From positions 111,460 to 175,459 of the forward strand of contig NZ_JAAGLY010000019.1 of assembly GCF_010548375.1 (NCBI RefSeq): a stretch of DNA of 64,000 nucleotides, in the 5' to 3' direction. Shown here one piece after another: positions 24,532-33,287 of the stretch (the first letter of the stretch is position 1; each line of letters begins with the position of its first letter). The notes below the pieces were generated by a model. It saw only the letters and a program-made list of their open reading frames with translations, made no database searches and was not told where the DNA came from. Source of the stretch: Streptomyces sp. SID13726 (GTDB lineage: Bacteria > Actinomycetota > Actinomycetes > Streptomycetales > Streptomycetaceae). Position numbers and translations under genes: made by a program.

Positions 24532-25766
24532 GCACGGCTCTCGCCGAGCCCGTCGAGCGGGTCGGCAAGGGCTGGACCGCGTCCCTGTCGCTGGCCAACG
24601 TGGCGATCTGGGTGGGCTGGTACGGCCCGCTCCAGATCCTGCTGGCCCGGCAGGCGGAGGACTTCGCGCCCGGCACCGGGATGTCGAAGGAGACGCTGCT
24701 GGCCTGGGTGACCGGGGTGGGCGCGGTGGTGTCGCTGGCGGCCAACCCGTTCTTCGGCGCCCTGTCGGACCGGACCACGGCCCGCTGGGGCCGCCGTAGC
24801 CCCTGGATCGTGGCCGGTGCGGCGGGCGGCGCGCTGTCGTTGCTGGTGCTCGCCGGGGCGGGCGGGCTGTGGCTCATGATGCTCGGCTGGTGCCTGGTCC
24901 AACTCACCCTGAACGCGGCCTTCGCGGCGGTCACGGCCGCCGTGCCGGACCGGGTGCCACGGCTCCAGCGGGGCGCGGTGGGCGGCTGGATCGGGGCCGC
25001 GCAGATCCTCGGCGCGGTCGTCGGCACCGGCCTCGCCACGGCGGCGGGCGGGATCGCGGCGGGCTATGCGGCGTGCGCGGTGTTCACGCTGGCGGGTGTG
25101 CTGCCGTACGTGCTCCGCCACCGCGACCTGACCCTGCCGGCCACGGACCGACCGCCCTGGTCCTGGCGCGGGTTCACGCGCGGTTTCTGGCTGAGCCCGC
25201 GCGCGTATCCGGACTTCGCGTGGGCCTGGCTGACCCGCTTCCTGATCAACCTCAGCAACGCGCTGGTGATCCTCTACCTCCTCTACTACCTGCGCGACCG
25301 CCTCCACCGCGACGACCCCGAACAGGGCGTGCTGATCCTCACGGCGGTGGACAGCGTGGCCCTGCTGGCGACCGTCGTGGTGGGCGGCGTCTGGTCGGAC
25401 CGGGTGGGCCGCCGCAAGCCGTTCGTGCGCTGGTCGGGTCTGCTGATGGCGGTGGCCACGGGACTGCTGGCCGTCTGGCAGACCTGGCCGAGCGCGATCA
25501 TCGTGGCGGCGCTGCTGGGGGTGGGCCTGGGCGTCTTCATGTCGGTCGACTTCGCCCTGATGACGGATGTCCTGCCGAAGGCGGCGGACCGCGGAAAGGA
25601 CCTGGGCGTCATCAACGTGGCCAACGCCCTCCCCCAGGTGGCCGCCCCCGCACTGGCCGCACCGATCGTGACGCACCTGGGGGGATACAGGGTGCTGTAC
25701 GGACTGGCGGCAGCGGTGGGTTTGGCGGGGGCGGTACTGGTCGGCCGTATTAGAGGCGTCGACTAG
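24528..25766 (+). CDS. MFS transporter coupled to the beta-glucosidase
   Basis: 412 residues with about 12 membrane segments. The MFS loop motif appears as GALSDRTTARWGRRSPW after TM2 and again as GVWSDRVGRRKPFVRW in the second half, which resembles sugar/GPH-SLC45-like carriers. GTG 24528 overlaps the beta-glucosidase stop. Probable role is uptake of the glycoside (or export of a product); substrate not readable from sequence. Confidence 0.85.
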   Translation: MSTALAEPVERVGKGWTASLSLANVAIWVGWYGPLQILLARQAEDFAPGTGMSKETLLAWVTGVGAVVSLAANPFFGALSDRTTARWGRRSPWIVAGAAGGALSLLVLAGAGGLWLMMLGWCLVQLTLNAAFAAVTAAVPDRVPRLQRGAVGGWIGAAQILGAVVGTGLATAAGGIAAGYAACAVFTLAGVLPYVLRHRDLTLPATDRPPWSWRGFTRGFWLSPRAYPDFAWAWLTRFLINLSNALVILYLLYYLRDRLHRDDPEQGVLILTAVDSVALLATVVVGGVWSDRVGRRKPFVRWSGLLMAVATGLLAVWQTWPSAIIVAALLGVGLGVFMSVDFALMTDVLPKAADRGKDLGVINVANALPQVAAPALAAPIVTHLGGYRVLYGLAAAVGLAGAVLVGRIRGVD

Positions 25767-25775
25767 ATCTACCCA

Positions 25776-25846
25776 GGGGCGCGGGGCTGCATCGATATGC
25801 GGCTCCGCCGCGTGGGCGCGACCAGCCCCCACCGGCCGGCAGACGA
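25776..25846. repeat. Dispersed intergenic repeat, copy 1 (long form), convergent junction
   Basis: Begins GGGGCGCGGGGCTGCATCGA, contains the hairpin GCGGC-TCC-GCCGC, and ends GCGCGACCAGCCCC; GGGGCTG pairs with CAGCCCC. It lies between the ends of two convergent genes. A nearly identical copy is at 61161 and a shorter relative at 48193. Probably a bidirectional terminator. Confidence 0.75.
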
Positions 25847-25861
25847 CAATCGGCCTGCTTT

Positions 25862-26716
25862 TCAGAGCGCCCCCGCCTCCCGCGCGGCATAAACAGACGG
25901 ATACACAGGCCGATACCCCAGTTCCCTACGAATCCGCTCCGTGGACATGATCACCAGCCACGGATCCGGATCGACCCGCTCGTACAACTCCCCCGGAATC
26001 TCCACCCCGTTGAGCTGATGCAACTCCACCGCCGTCACCGGCGCGTCGTCGGCGATGTTGTACACCCGCCCCGCGATCCCCGGCGCGTGCAGAATCCGCA
26101 GCAACCCCTGGGCCACATCGGCGTGGTGGCCCACGTGCAGCCGCTGGGCCGACGCCCAGTTCTTCGCCCACATCAGCGACTGCGCGAGATGCGGATCCCC
26201 CTCGCCGTACACGAAGGGCAGCCGGGCGATCCTTACGTCGAGCCCCTCCAGCCCGAGCAACGACCGCTCGGCCTCCGCCTTCGACTCCGGGTAGGCACCC
26301 CACATCGACCCGCCCGGAAGGGACTCGTCGTCCTCGGTGAGCGGTCGCCCGCGCCCGGTGCCGTAGACAAGACCGGTACTGACCTGCACGAACCGCCGAA
26401 CGCCTGAGGCCGCCGCGGCCCGCCCCAGCTCCACCGCCGCGTCCCGGTTCACGGCCCGCGCCTCCTCGTCCGGCACGCCCCGGAAGGCCGCGGCGACGTT
26501 CACGACGGCGTCGGCCCCTGCGACCGCCTTGCCGAGCGCCTCCGTGTCCCGCAGATCTCCTACGACGACCTCGGCGCCGAGTTCCGCGAAGGGCTCGGCG
26601 CGGGCCGCGTCCCGTACCAGCACCCGTACCTGCTCCCCGGGCCGGGACTGCGCGAGCAACCTCGGGACGAAGCGCCGGCCGACCTGTCCTGTCGTACCTG
26701 TCACCAAAGTGAGCAT
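25862..26716 (-). CDS. NAD(P)-dependent epimerase/dehydratase (extended SDR)
   Basis: 284 residues. Rossmann motif TGTTGQVGRRF at the N-terminus and active-site Y-x3-K as YPESK with upstream Ser in VQVSTGLVYG. Likely acts on a nucleotide sugar or a similar hydroxy compound in the cytoplasm. It is divergent from an MmyB-type regulator across about 120 bp, and that regulator is its probable controller. Substrate not predictable. Confidence 0.88.
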   Translation of the reverse strand: MLTLVTGTTGQVGRRFVPRLLAQSRPGEQVRVLVRDAARAEPFAELGAEVVVGDLRDTEALGKAVAGADAVVNVAAAFRGVPDEEARAVNRDAAVELGRAAAASGVRRFVQVSTGLVYGTGRGRPLTEDDESLPGGSMWGAYPESKAEAERSLLGLEGLDVRIARLPFVYGEGDPHLAQSLMWAKNWASAQRLHVGHHADVAQGLLRILHAPGIAGRVYNIADDAPVTAVELHQLNGVEIPGELYERVDPDPWLVIMSTERIRRELGYRPVYPSVYAAREAGAL

Positions 26717-26835
26717 GTTTGCGTTCCTCTCGTCCGGACCAGCGTGGAACGGCCCGGCACGGACCGGGAGAGACCTCTTGATCGGGGGATCGGGAGTCCC
26801 TGGATAAGCCGGGCGGGGTGGCGCACGCTGGAGGG

Positions 26836-27690
26836 GTGAACCGAGCCGAACTCGCCGACTTCCTGCGCCGTGGCCGCGCCCGGCTGAACCCGTCCGACGT
26901 GGGCCTCGCGCCGGGCGCCCGGCGTCGTACGCCCGGACTGCGCAGGGAGGAGGTGGCGCAGCTGGCCGGGATGTCGGTGGACTACTACACGCGTCTTGAG
27001 CAGTCCCGGGGCCCGCGCCCGTCCCGCCAGATGCTGACGGCGCTGGCCCGTGCGCTACGGCTGACGGACGTCGAGCAGGACCATCTGTTCCACCTGGTCG
27101 GCGAGGAGCCGCCGCGCCGGGAGACGGCGTCGGCGCATGTCCGGCCGGGACTGCTGCTGATCCTGGACCGGCTGCACGACACCCCGGCGCAGGTGGTGAA
27201 CGACTGCGGGGAGGTGCTGGCGCAGAACGCGATGGCCAAGGCGCTGGTCGGGGACGCGATGTCGCGTCCGCGGCGGGAGCGCAACCTGACCCGGCGCTTC
27301 TTCCTGGATCCGACCGCGCGCACGCTCTTCCCCGAGGAGGATCTCGCGGACCACGCGCGCACCCAGGTGGCCACCCTGCGCGCGGTGACCGCGGCCCGCC
27401 CGGACGATCCGGAACCGGCCGCGCTGGTCGCCGAACTCCGGGCGGCCAGTGAGGAGTTCGCGCGCCTGTGGGACGAGCACGAGGTGTCCCGGCGCAACAA
27501 GGCCACGAAACGCTTCGTGCACCCCGTGGTAGGCCTGCTGGAACTCGACTGCGAGGTCATGGTCAGCCACGAACACCACCACCTCCTGGTCGTCCACACG
27601 GCCCGCCCGGGGACGGAGGCGTACGAGCGGCTGCAACTGCTGCGAGTGGTGGGCTTCCAGGACCTGTCCCCGCAGGAGACAGCCCCCTAG
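26836..27690 (+). CDS. MmyB-like helix-turn-helix transcriptional regulator
   Basis: 284 residues. N-terminal XRE-type HTH with the typical run TPGLRREEVAQLAGMSVDYY followed by TRLEQSRGPRPS; residues ~105-280 form the MmyB-like ligand domain (PAQVVNDCGEVLAQNAMA, FVHPVVGLLELDCEV) that can bind fatty-acid-like ligands. The start is uncertain: GTG 26836 gives the usual MNRAELADFL beginning, but its GGAGG is only 1-2 bases away; GTG 26818 is in frame upstream. TTGATC (26778) and GGATAA (26802) 18 bp apart look like its promoter. Its stop shares CTAG with the era stop. Confidence 0.85.
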   Translation: MNRAELADFLRRGRARLNPSDVGLAPGARRRTPGLRREEVAQLAGMSVDYYTRLEQSRGPRPSRQMLTALARALRLTDVEQDHLFHLVGEEPPRRETASAHVRPGLLLILDRLHDTPAQVVNDCGEVLAQNAMAKALVGDAMSRPRRERNLTRRFFLDPTARTLFPEEDLADHARTQVATLRAVTAARPDDPEPAALVAELRAASEEFARLWDEHEVSRRNKATKRFVHPVVGLLELDCEVMVSHEHHHLLVVHTARPGTEAYERLQLLRVVGFQDLSPQETAP

Positions 27691-28646
27691 AACCCCAGCT
27701 TCCGCAACTGCCGGGGATCCCGCTGCCAGTCCTTCGCCACCTTCACATGGAGGTCGAGGAAGACCGGCGTCCCCAGCAGCGCCTCGATCTGCTTGCGCGA
27801 CTTGATGCCGACCTCCTTCAGGCGCTTGCCCTTGGGGCCGATGATGATGCCCTTCTGGCTGGGGCGCTCGATGTAGACGAAGGCGTGGATGTCGAGGAGG
27901 GGCTTGTCGGCGGGGCGGTCCTCGCGGGGGAGCATCTCCTCGACGACGACGGCGATGGAGTGCGGGAGCTCGTCGCGGACGCCCTCCAGCGCGGCCTCGC
28001 GGATCAGTTCCGCGATCATGACCTGCTCGGGCTCGTCGGTGAGGTCGCCCTCGGGGTAGAGGGCCGGGCCCTCCGGCAGGAGCGGGACGATCAGGTCGGC
28101 CAGCAGACCCACCTGCTTGTCACCGACCGCCGAGACCGGCACGATCTCCGCCCACTCGAAGCCCAGCTCCTTGCTGAGCTGGTCGATCGCGATGAGCTGC
28201 TCGGCGAGGGTCTTGGAGTCGACGAGGTCCGTCTTCGTGACGATCGCGATCTTCGGCGTCTTCTTGATCGACGCCAGCTCCTTCGCGATGAAGCGGTCAC
28301 CGGGACCGAGCTTCTCGTTCGCCGGCAGACAGAAGCCGATCACGTCGACCTCGGCCCACGTCGTGCGGACGATGTCGTTGAGCCGCTCCCCCAGCAGCGT
28401 GCGCGGCTTGTGCAGCCCAGGGGTGTCGACCAGGATCAGCTGGGCGTCCTCCCGGTGCACGATCCCCCGTACCGTGTGCCGCGTGGTCTGCGGCTGGTTC
28501 GCGGTGATCGCCACCTTCTGGCCGACCAGAGCGTTCGTGAGGGTGGACTTGCCCGCGTTGGGGCGGCCCACGAAGCAGGCGAAGCCGGCGCGGTGGGGTG
28601 CCTGCGACGAGGCCGACGGCTCGGATGACTGACTGCGAACGCTCAT
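27687..28646 (-). CDS. era: Ribosome-assembly GTPase Era
   Basis: 319 residues. G1 GRPNAGKST, G2 TTRHTVRG, G3 VDTPGLH, G4 TKTD, and the C-terminal KH domain (KGIIIGPKGKRLKEVG) that binds the 3' end of 16S rRNA during 30S assembly. The start is ATG 28646 with GGGAG about 10 nt upstream; an in-frame ATG 9 bases upstream is less likely because the box would be too close. In many bacteria era follows cdd/ybeY/phoH; here the degenerate cytidine deaminase, CorC, YbeY and PhoH genes lie 5-13 kb away on the same strand with accessory genes between. Confidence 0.97.
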   Translation of the reverse strand: MSVRSQSSEPSASSQAPHRAGFACFVGRPNAGKSTLTNALVGQKVAITANQPQTTRHTVRGIVHREDAQLILVDTPGLHKPRTLLGERLNDIVRTTWAEVDVIGFCLPANEKLGPGDRFIAKELASIKKTPKIAIVTKTDLVDSKTLAEQLIAIDQLSKELGFEWAEIVPVSAVGDKQVGLLADLIVPLLPEGPALYPEGDLTDEPEQVMIAELIREAALEGVRDELPHSIAVVVEEMLPREDRPADKPLLDIHAFVYIERPSQKGIIIGPKGKRLKEVGIKSRKQIEALLGTPVFLDLHVKVAKDWQRDPRQLRKLGF

Positions 28647-28696
28647 GCGCCCCATTCTCCCTGATCCACAGAGCGCCGCCGCACCGTGAGGTTTCG

Positions 28697-28728
28697 GTAA
28701 CCCCAAGGCAACGAAACGTCACGGAAAC
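28697..28728 (+). promoter_or_regulatory. Candidate GlnR boxes upstream of amt
   Basis: GTAAC (28697-28701), then after 6 nt GCAAC (28708-28712); and GAAAC (28713-28717), then after 6 nt GAAAC (28724-28728). The actinomycete GlnR site is built from GTnAC-n6-GAAAC units with 11-bp spacing, so this is a good but imperfect match. It is 70-100 bp upstream of the ammonium transporter, a classical GlnR target. Confidence 0.55.
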
Positions 28729-28797
28729 ACGGCCGTACGCGTCCGGAAACGCACGCCGGTGACCCTCTGACGAGCCCCCACCTCGTTGGAGACCTCC

Positions 28798-30108
28798 ATG
28801 CCTCTCGCCGCGCAAGGCATCGACACCGGTGACACCGCCTGGCTGCTCGCCGCCACCGCCCTCGTCCTGCTGATGACCCCGGGCCTCGCCCTCTTCTACG
28901 GCGGCATGGTCCGCACGAAGAGCGTCCTCAACATGCTGATGATGAGCTTCGTGTCGATCGCCCTGGTCACGGTGGTGTGGCTGGCGGCCGGCTACTCCCT
29001 GGCCTTCGGGGACGACGTCGGCGCCGGGCTCATCGGCGGGCTGGAGCACGCGGGCATGAGCGGTCTCGGCCCGGACAGCGTCCAGGGCACCGTGCCGACC
29101 CTCCTCTTCGCCACCTTCCAGCTGACCTTCGCGATCATCACGGCCGCGCTGGTCAGCGGTGCCATCGCGGACCGCGCGAAGTTCGGCGCCTGGCTGGTGT
29201 TCGTCCCGGTCTGGGCACTGCTCGTATACGTTCCCGTCGCCCACTGGGTGTGGGGCCCGGGCGGCTGGGTGCTGGACAAGCTCGGCGCGCTGGACTTCGC
29301 GGGCGGTCTGCCGGTGGAGATCACCTCCGGCGCCTCCGGTCTGGCGCTCGCGCTGGTCCTCGGCCCGCGGCTCGGCTTCAAGAAGGACGCCATGCGCCCG
29401 CACAACCTGCCCATGGTGATGCTGGGCGCCGGTCTCCTCTGGTTCGGCTGGTTCGGCTTCAACGCGGGCTCGGCGCTCGGCGCCAACGGCCTCGCCGCCG
29501 CGGCCTTCCTCAACACCCTCGCCGCCGGCTGCACGGGCCTGCTCGGCTGGCTCTTCGTCGAGCAGCGGCGCGACGGCCACCCCACCACCCTGGGCGCGGC
29601 GTCCGGCGCGGTCGCGGGCCTGGTCGCGATCACCCCGTCCTGCGGCTCGGTCTCCCTGCTGGGCGCGCTGGTCGTCGGCCTCGCCGCGGGTGTCGTCTGC
29701 TCGTACGCGGTGGGCTGGAAGTTCAAGCTGAACTACGACGACTCGCTCGACGTCGTCGGCGTCCACCTGGTCGGCGGCGTCATCGGCACGCTCCTGATCG
29801 GTGTCTTCGCGGAGAAGGCGATGACCGGCGGCGCCGAGGGCCTGCTGTACGGCGGCGGGCTCGCCCAGCTCGGCAAGCAGCTGGTGGCCGTGGTCGCCGT
29901 GGGGACGTACGCCTTCCTGATGACGTACGGCATCGGGAAGCTGATCGACAAGGTGATGGGCTTCCGGGCCGACGAGGAGCACGAGCACACCGGCCTCGAC
30001 CTTACGGTGCACGCCGAGACCGCATACGATCACGGCGTCCTGGGCCATGGTGCCCCGGTCGGCGCGTCCTCCGTCCCCTCCGCTCAGAAGGCCAAGACCC
30101 AGGCATGA
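28798..30108 (+). CDS. amt: Ammonium transporter (Amt/MEP/Rh family)
   Basis: 436 residues, about 11 membrane segments. Amt signature DTAWLLAATALVLLMTPGLA, LFYGGMVRTKSVLNML, twin-His residues in VPVAHWVWG and GVHLVGGVIG. Conducts NH3/NH4+ across the cytoplasmic membrane as a trimer and is gated by PII. ATG 28798 follows GGAG at 28788-28791. Its stop overlaps the PII start (ATGA). GlnR-like boxes upstream suggest induction under nitrogen limitation. Confidence 0.96.
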   Translation: MPLAAQGIDTGDTAWLLAATALVLLMTPGLALFYGGMVRTKSVLNMLMMSFVSIALVTVVWLAAGYSLAFGDDVGAGLIGGLEHAGMSGLGPDSVQGTVPTLLFATFQLTFAIITAALVSGAIADRAKFGAWLVFVPVWALLVYVPVAHWVWGPGGWVLDKLGALDFAGGLPVEITSGASGLALALVLGPRLGFKKDAMRPHNLPMVMLGAGLLWFGWFGFNAGSALGANGLAAAAFLNTLAAGCTGLLGWLFVEQRRDGHPTTLGAASGAVAGLVAITPSCGSVSLLGALVVGLAAGVVCSYAVGWKFKLNYDDSLDVVGVHLVGGVIGTLLIGVFAEKAMTGGAEGLLYGGGLAQLGKQLVAVVAVGTYAFLMTYGIGKLIDKVMGFRADEEHEHTGLDLTVHAETAYDHGVLGHGAPVGASSVPSAQKAKTQA

Positions 30109-30443
30109 AGCTCATCACCGCGATCGTCAAGCCGTACCGCCTCGACGAGGTCAAGACCGCGCTCCAGGAGATCGGCGTCCACGGCCTGACCGTGACGGAG
30201 GCCAGCGGCTACGGCCGTCAGCGCGGCCACACCGAGGTCTACCGCGGCGCCGAGTACCAGGTCGACCTCGTCCCCAAGGTCCGCATCGAGGTGGTCGTCG
30301 ACGACGCCGACTCGGAGACGGTCATCGAGGCGATCGTCAAGGCCGCCCACACCGGCAAGATCGGCGACGGCAAGGTGTGGGCCCTGCCGGTCGAGACGGT
30401 CGTACGGGTGCGGACGGGCGAGCGCGGGCCGGACGCCCTCTGA
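30105..30443 (+). CDS. glnK: PII nitrogen regulatory protein (GlnB/GlnK)
   Basis: 112 residues. Complete PII: MKLITAIVKPYRLDEVK, T-loop GYGRQRGHTEVYRGAEY with Tyr51 (the modification site), and the C-loop TGKIGDGKVWAL. It binds ATP/ADP and 2-oxoglutarate and plugs Amt. In S. coelicolor the equivalent operon is amtB-glnK-glnD; here a small unknown gene follows instead of the modifying enzyme GlnD. Confidence 0.95.
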   Translation: MKLITAIVKPYRLDEVKTALQEIGVHGLTVTEASGYGRQRGHTEVYRGAEYQVDLVPKVRIEVVVDDADSETVIEAIVKAAHTGKIGDGKVWALPVETVVRVRTGERGPDAL

Positions 30444-30817
30444 TGGGCGGTGGGTGGTACGTACTCGTCGAGGCGAACAAGGGCTACGGCGACGACACCT
30501 GGCTCCTGAAGGACAAGGTCCACGTGGAGGGCGGCCGGGAGCAGGCGCTCGCGCGCGCCGAGGAGTTGAGCCTCACCTACCCGGAGGGGCCGGGGCACGC
30601 CCAGGAGTACGGCCGTCTCGTGTTCCGGACCTCCGAGACGAGCTGGCTGATCGAGTTCAAGAGAGAGGCGTGGCAATCGGGCTGGGACGCACCCCACGTC
30701 TTCACCGGGCACGCCCGACTGACCGTCGCCGAGCTCGTCGCGTCGAAGGAGCCCCCTCCCGCGAAGCGCCCCGAGCCGAAGAAGGGCACCCTGCGCCGAG
30801 CCCTGGGCCGTGACTAG
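30443..30817 (+). CDS. Conserved small protein, unknown function
   Basis: 124 residues, starting MGGGWYVLVEANKGYGDD, with a compact alpha/beta pattern and a basic, Pro/Lys-rich tail (PAKRPEPKKGTLRRALGRD). Its ATG overlaps the PII stop (TGATG), so it is co-translated with amt and glnK. I do not recognise a domain. Its place in the operon suggests a link to nitrogen control, but that is only guilt by association. Its stop shares CTAG with the convergent gene. Confidence 0.7.
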   Translation: MGGGWYVLVEANKGYGDDTWLLKDKVHVEGGREQALARAEELSLTYPEGPGHAQEYGRLVFRTSETSWLIEFKREAWQSGWDAPHVFTGHARLTVAELVASKEPPPAKRPEPKKGTLRRALGRD

Positions 30818-31752
30818 ACGACCGGTGTCCGTGCTCGCCGTGCCCTGATGAACAGCACCGTCCCGGCGGCGGCCCCCGCCCCCAGCACCACCGCGACCAG
30901 CCACGGCAGCGCGAAGAAGGACGCGCTCGCCGACTCCCGGGTGTCCTGCGCGCTCGCCGTCAACTTCACGTCGCCCCAGTCGAGTTGCGGCGAGCCCCGC
31001 CACGGCTCGGTCAGCCGCACCCGCTGCCCGGGCAGCAACTCACCGGGAATCCGCGCCAGTTCACGGGAGAGCAGTGTCCGTCCGAACAACCCCGTCGCCC
31101 TCAGCTCCACCTTCGGGTTCAACGTGACGTTGCCGGTGTTGCGCAGGGTGTACGAGATCGTCGCCCCGCTGTCCCCCAACCCCGGTACCAGCGGCTGGTG
31201 ATGGCTGACGCGGACGTCCTCGACGGTGATCGCCGGAAGGGTGGGCCCGCCGACGCGCAGGTAGATCCGCGCGGCCACGGCCCGCTGCACACCGAGCGCC
31301 ACCGCACCGTCGCCCTTGTCGATCCGTTCGTCCAGGGCGACCAACGCGCCCGGGTGGTCGCCCGGTTCGGCGCCCTCGGGCACGGTGAGCGTGAAGGGCA
31401 CGGTGACCTTGCCGTGTGCGGGGACGGTCACCCGGGACTTCGCGGGCTTCGCCCACGCCCCCACCCCGCGCTGCTTCTCCGCGGCCGTGCGCACGGCGAA
31501 ACCGCCGTCGCGGGCGGTGTTGTAGGCGTCGGCGGCGTAGAGCCGGAAGGTCAGCGGCTCGGCGGTCTTGTTGGTGACGACCACCTTGTCGTCGATGGAC
31601 TGCCCGGGATCGACGGAGAGATAGAAGTAGGGGCGCGCGGCGATCTGGGAGGCGGCCGGATAGACGGACCAGCTGCCGTTGTCGGCGGCGTGCGCGGGCG
31701 CGGCCTGCACCGCGAGGAACAGGCCGAGCAGGAGGGCGTACAGCTTGCGCAT
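30814..31752 (-). CDS. DUF916-like WxL-interacting membrane-anchored surface protein
   Basis: 312 residues. Signal peptide (LYALLLGLFLAVQAAPAHAA), two Ig-like beta domains (YPAASQIAARPYFYLSVDPG ... ITVEDVRVSH), and one C-terminal membrane segment (ALPWLVAVVLGAGAAAGTVL) with a basic tail. The pattern matches DUF916/WxL-protein-binding proteins known from Gram-positive surface complexes. It is the last gene of a minus-strand set with a WxL-like protein 53 bp upstream, consistent with a cell-surface complex. Confidence 0.75.
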   Translation of the reverse strand: MRKLYALLLGLFLAVQAAPAHAADNGSWSVYPAASQIAARPYFYLSVDPGQSIDDKVVVTNKTAEPLTFRLYAADAYNTARDGGFAVRTAAEKQRGVGAWAKPAKSRVTVPAHGKVTVPFTLTVPEGAEPGDHPGALVALDERIDKGDGAVALGVQRAVAARIYLRVGGPTLPAITVEDVRVSHHQPLVPGLGDSGATISYTLRNTGNVTLNPKVELRATGLFGRTLLSRELARIPGELLPGQRVRLTEPWRGSPQLDWGDVKLTASAQDTRESASASFFALPWLVAVVLGAGAAAGTVLFIRARRARTPVV

Positions 31753-31805
31753 GGGTGCGGACCCCCACGAGTTGGACGGGCGGGTGCGGGCGCCCGTACG
31801 GTCGG

Positions 31806-33122
31806 TCAGCTGAGCGTGAGGGTGAGAACGCCGGAGTACGTGCCCACGGGCGTGAACGCCGGTACGTTCAGGGAGAGTCCGGCGTCCACGGTGAACTCAC
31901 CGCCGGTGAGCGTGCCGTTGGGGGTGGACGCGAGAGTCGCTCCCGAGGCGCCGACCGTGCCGGCGGAACCGGCCTGGCAGGTGCTCGGGCTGCCCGCCTT
32001 GGTGGCGCAGGCGGGACTCCAGCTCAGCGCACCGGCGTCGATCTTGGCGCCGGGTCCGGTGAAGTCGGTGACCTTGCCGGTGAGGGACCAGCCGGCCGGG
32101 CCGCCGCGGAAGTCCTGGACCGTCACCTTGTTGAGGTCACCGGTCGAGGCCCCGCCCTTGCCGTAGTCCACCGCCGAGAGGCTGACGGCGTCCCCGGCCT
32201 GGGACATGGACAGGGTGCCGGCCTTCACCGTGGTGGTGACCTTCTGGCTGCCGGCCGGGACGGGTGTGTCGTCGATGACGGTGTAGGCGGCGGGACCGGC
32301 CCCGAGGTCGTCGCTCCAACTGGCCCCCTCGTACGCCACGATGCCCGTCGTCGACTTGTCGTTGACGGTCAGCGTGCCGCTGAAGGAACCCGTGGAGTTC
32401 GCCGTCACGGTGGCGGTGTCCCCGGTCTGGGTGCCGCCCGCGCGTCCGGCGAGGGTGACGGTGGCGCCGGGCGTGAAGTTGCTGCCGCCGACGGTCACCC
32501 CGGCACCGGGGCTGCCGGAGGCCGAACCCAGCTGGATGGCACGGGTGTTGGGCACGGGCACATCGGTCGCCGTGACGGTCTCGGAGACCGGTGCGGGCGG
32601 GTTGGTGACCGTGCAGGGGGTGTCCAGCTCCAGGATGTAGCTGGTGTGGATGTTGTAGTCGCCGGGCGAGAGGGTGATCGCCCCCGGCGCGGTGACCGTG
32701 AAGGTGCCGGTCATCGAGAACGACGGGAAGGCGCCGTTGCCCGGGACCGGGTCGTTCTTCTTCGGCCCCGCGACCGTCACGGAACCGGTCTGCGCTCCGC
32801 CGAGGGTGACCTTTCCGGTGGGCGTCATGATGTCGGCCGGCAGTGCGAGGGCCGTGGGGTTGCTGGCGGCGGGCTTGACCACCTTGTAGGTCACGGTGAC
32901 GGTGTCACCGACCTCGGGGGTGGTGTCGCTCACCGAGATGTTGGCGGTGGTGGTCCCGTCGATCGGCGGGATGCCCGCGACGGCGGGCGGGATGCAGTGC
33001 GTGGCGAAGTCCACGTCGGTGGCGGCGCCGGCCGGACAGGCCAGCGCACCGCCCGTCGTGACCGCGAGCGCGGTCGCCCCGAGCAGCGAAGCCCAGCGGC
33101 GTCTTCGGGTTGTCGAACCCAT
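31806..33122 (-). CDS. Secreted WxL-like surface protein with Ig-like repeats
   Basis: 438 residues, signal peptide (LLGATALAVTTGGALACPAGA), then Thr/Val-rich beta domains. The central part (GSPGAGVTVGGSNFTPGATV) is an IPT/Ig-like module. The C-terminal ~160 residues end FTPVGTYSGVLTLTLS, the ending typical of WxL domains that bind peptidoglycan non-covalently, though a strict W-x-L motif is not obvious (GWSLTG is the nearest). AGGGGG precedes ATG 33122. With the DUF916-like protein downstream it probably forms a cell-wall complex. Confidence 0.7.
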   Translation of the reverse strand: MGSTTRRRRWASLLGATALAVTTGGALACPAGAATDVDFATHCIPPAVAGIPPIDGTTTANISVSDTTPEVGDTVTVTYKVVKPAASNPTALALPADIMTPTGKVTLGGAQTGSVTVAGPKKNDPVPGNGAFPSFSMTGTFTVTAPGAITLSPGDYNIHTSYILELDTPCTVTNPPAPVSETVTATDVPVPNTRAIQLGSASGSPGAGVTVGGSNFTPGATVTLAGRAGGTQTGDTATVTANSTGSFSGTLTVNDKSTTGIVAYEGASWSDDLGAGPAAYTVIDDTPVPAGSQKVTTTVKAGTLSMSQAGDAVSLSAVDYGKGGASTGDLNKVTVQDFRGGPAGWSLTGKVTDFTGPGAKIDAGALSWSPACATKAGSPSTCQAGSAGTVGASGATLASTPNGTLTGGEFTVDAGLSLNVPAFTPVGTYSGVLTLTLS

Positions 33123-33239
33123 GGGTGTGCCCCCTCTCTTCTGCGCTCACTGGGGGCATTGATGTGTGGATCGCGTGAGAAGTCAATGGAGCCGCCGCAG
33201 AAAACTGACGATTCATCAGTTTCCGCGGCGGCCAAGGGC

Positions 33240-33287
33240 GTTGCCCGATCAGTTGCCCAGTCGGTTGCTCAACCGGTTGCTCAGTCG
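33240..33287. repeat. Four 12-bp tandem repeats spanning a stop codon
   Basis: Units of GTTGCCCGATCA, GTTGCCCAGTCG, GTTGCTCAACCG, GTTGCTCAGTCG begin at 33240, 33252, 33264 and 33276. The last unit contains the stop codon (33281-33283) of the small secreted protein gene on the minus strand. Twelve bases keep the frame, so the array looks like repeated copying of the gene's end. Confidence 0.75.
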
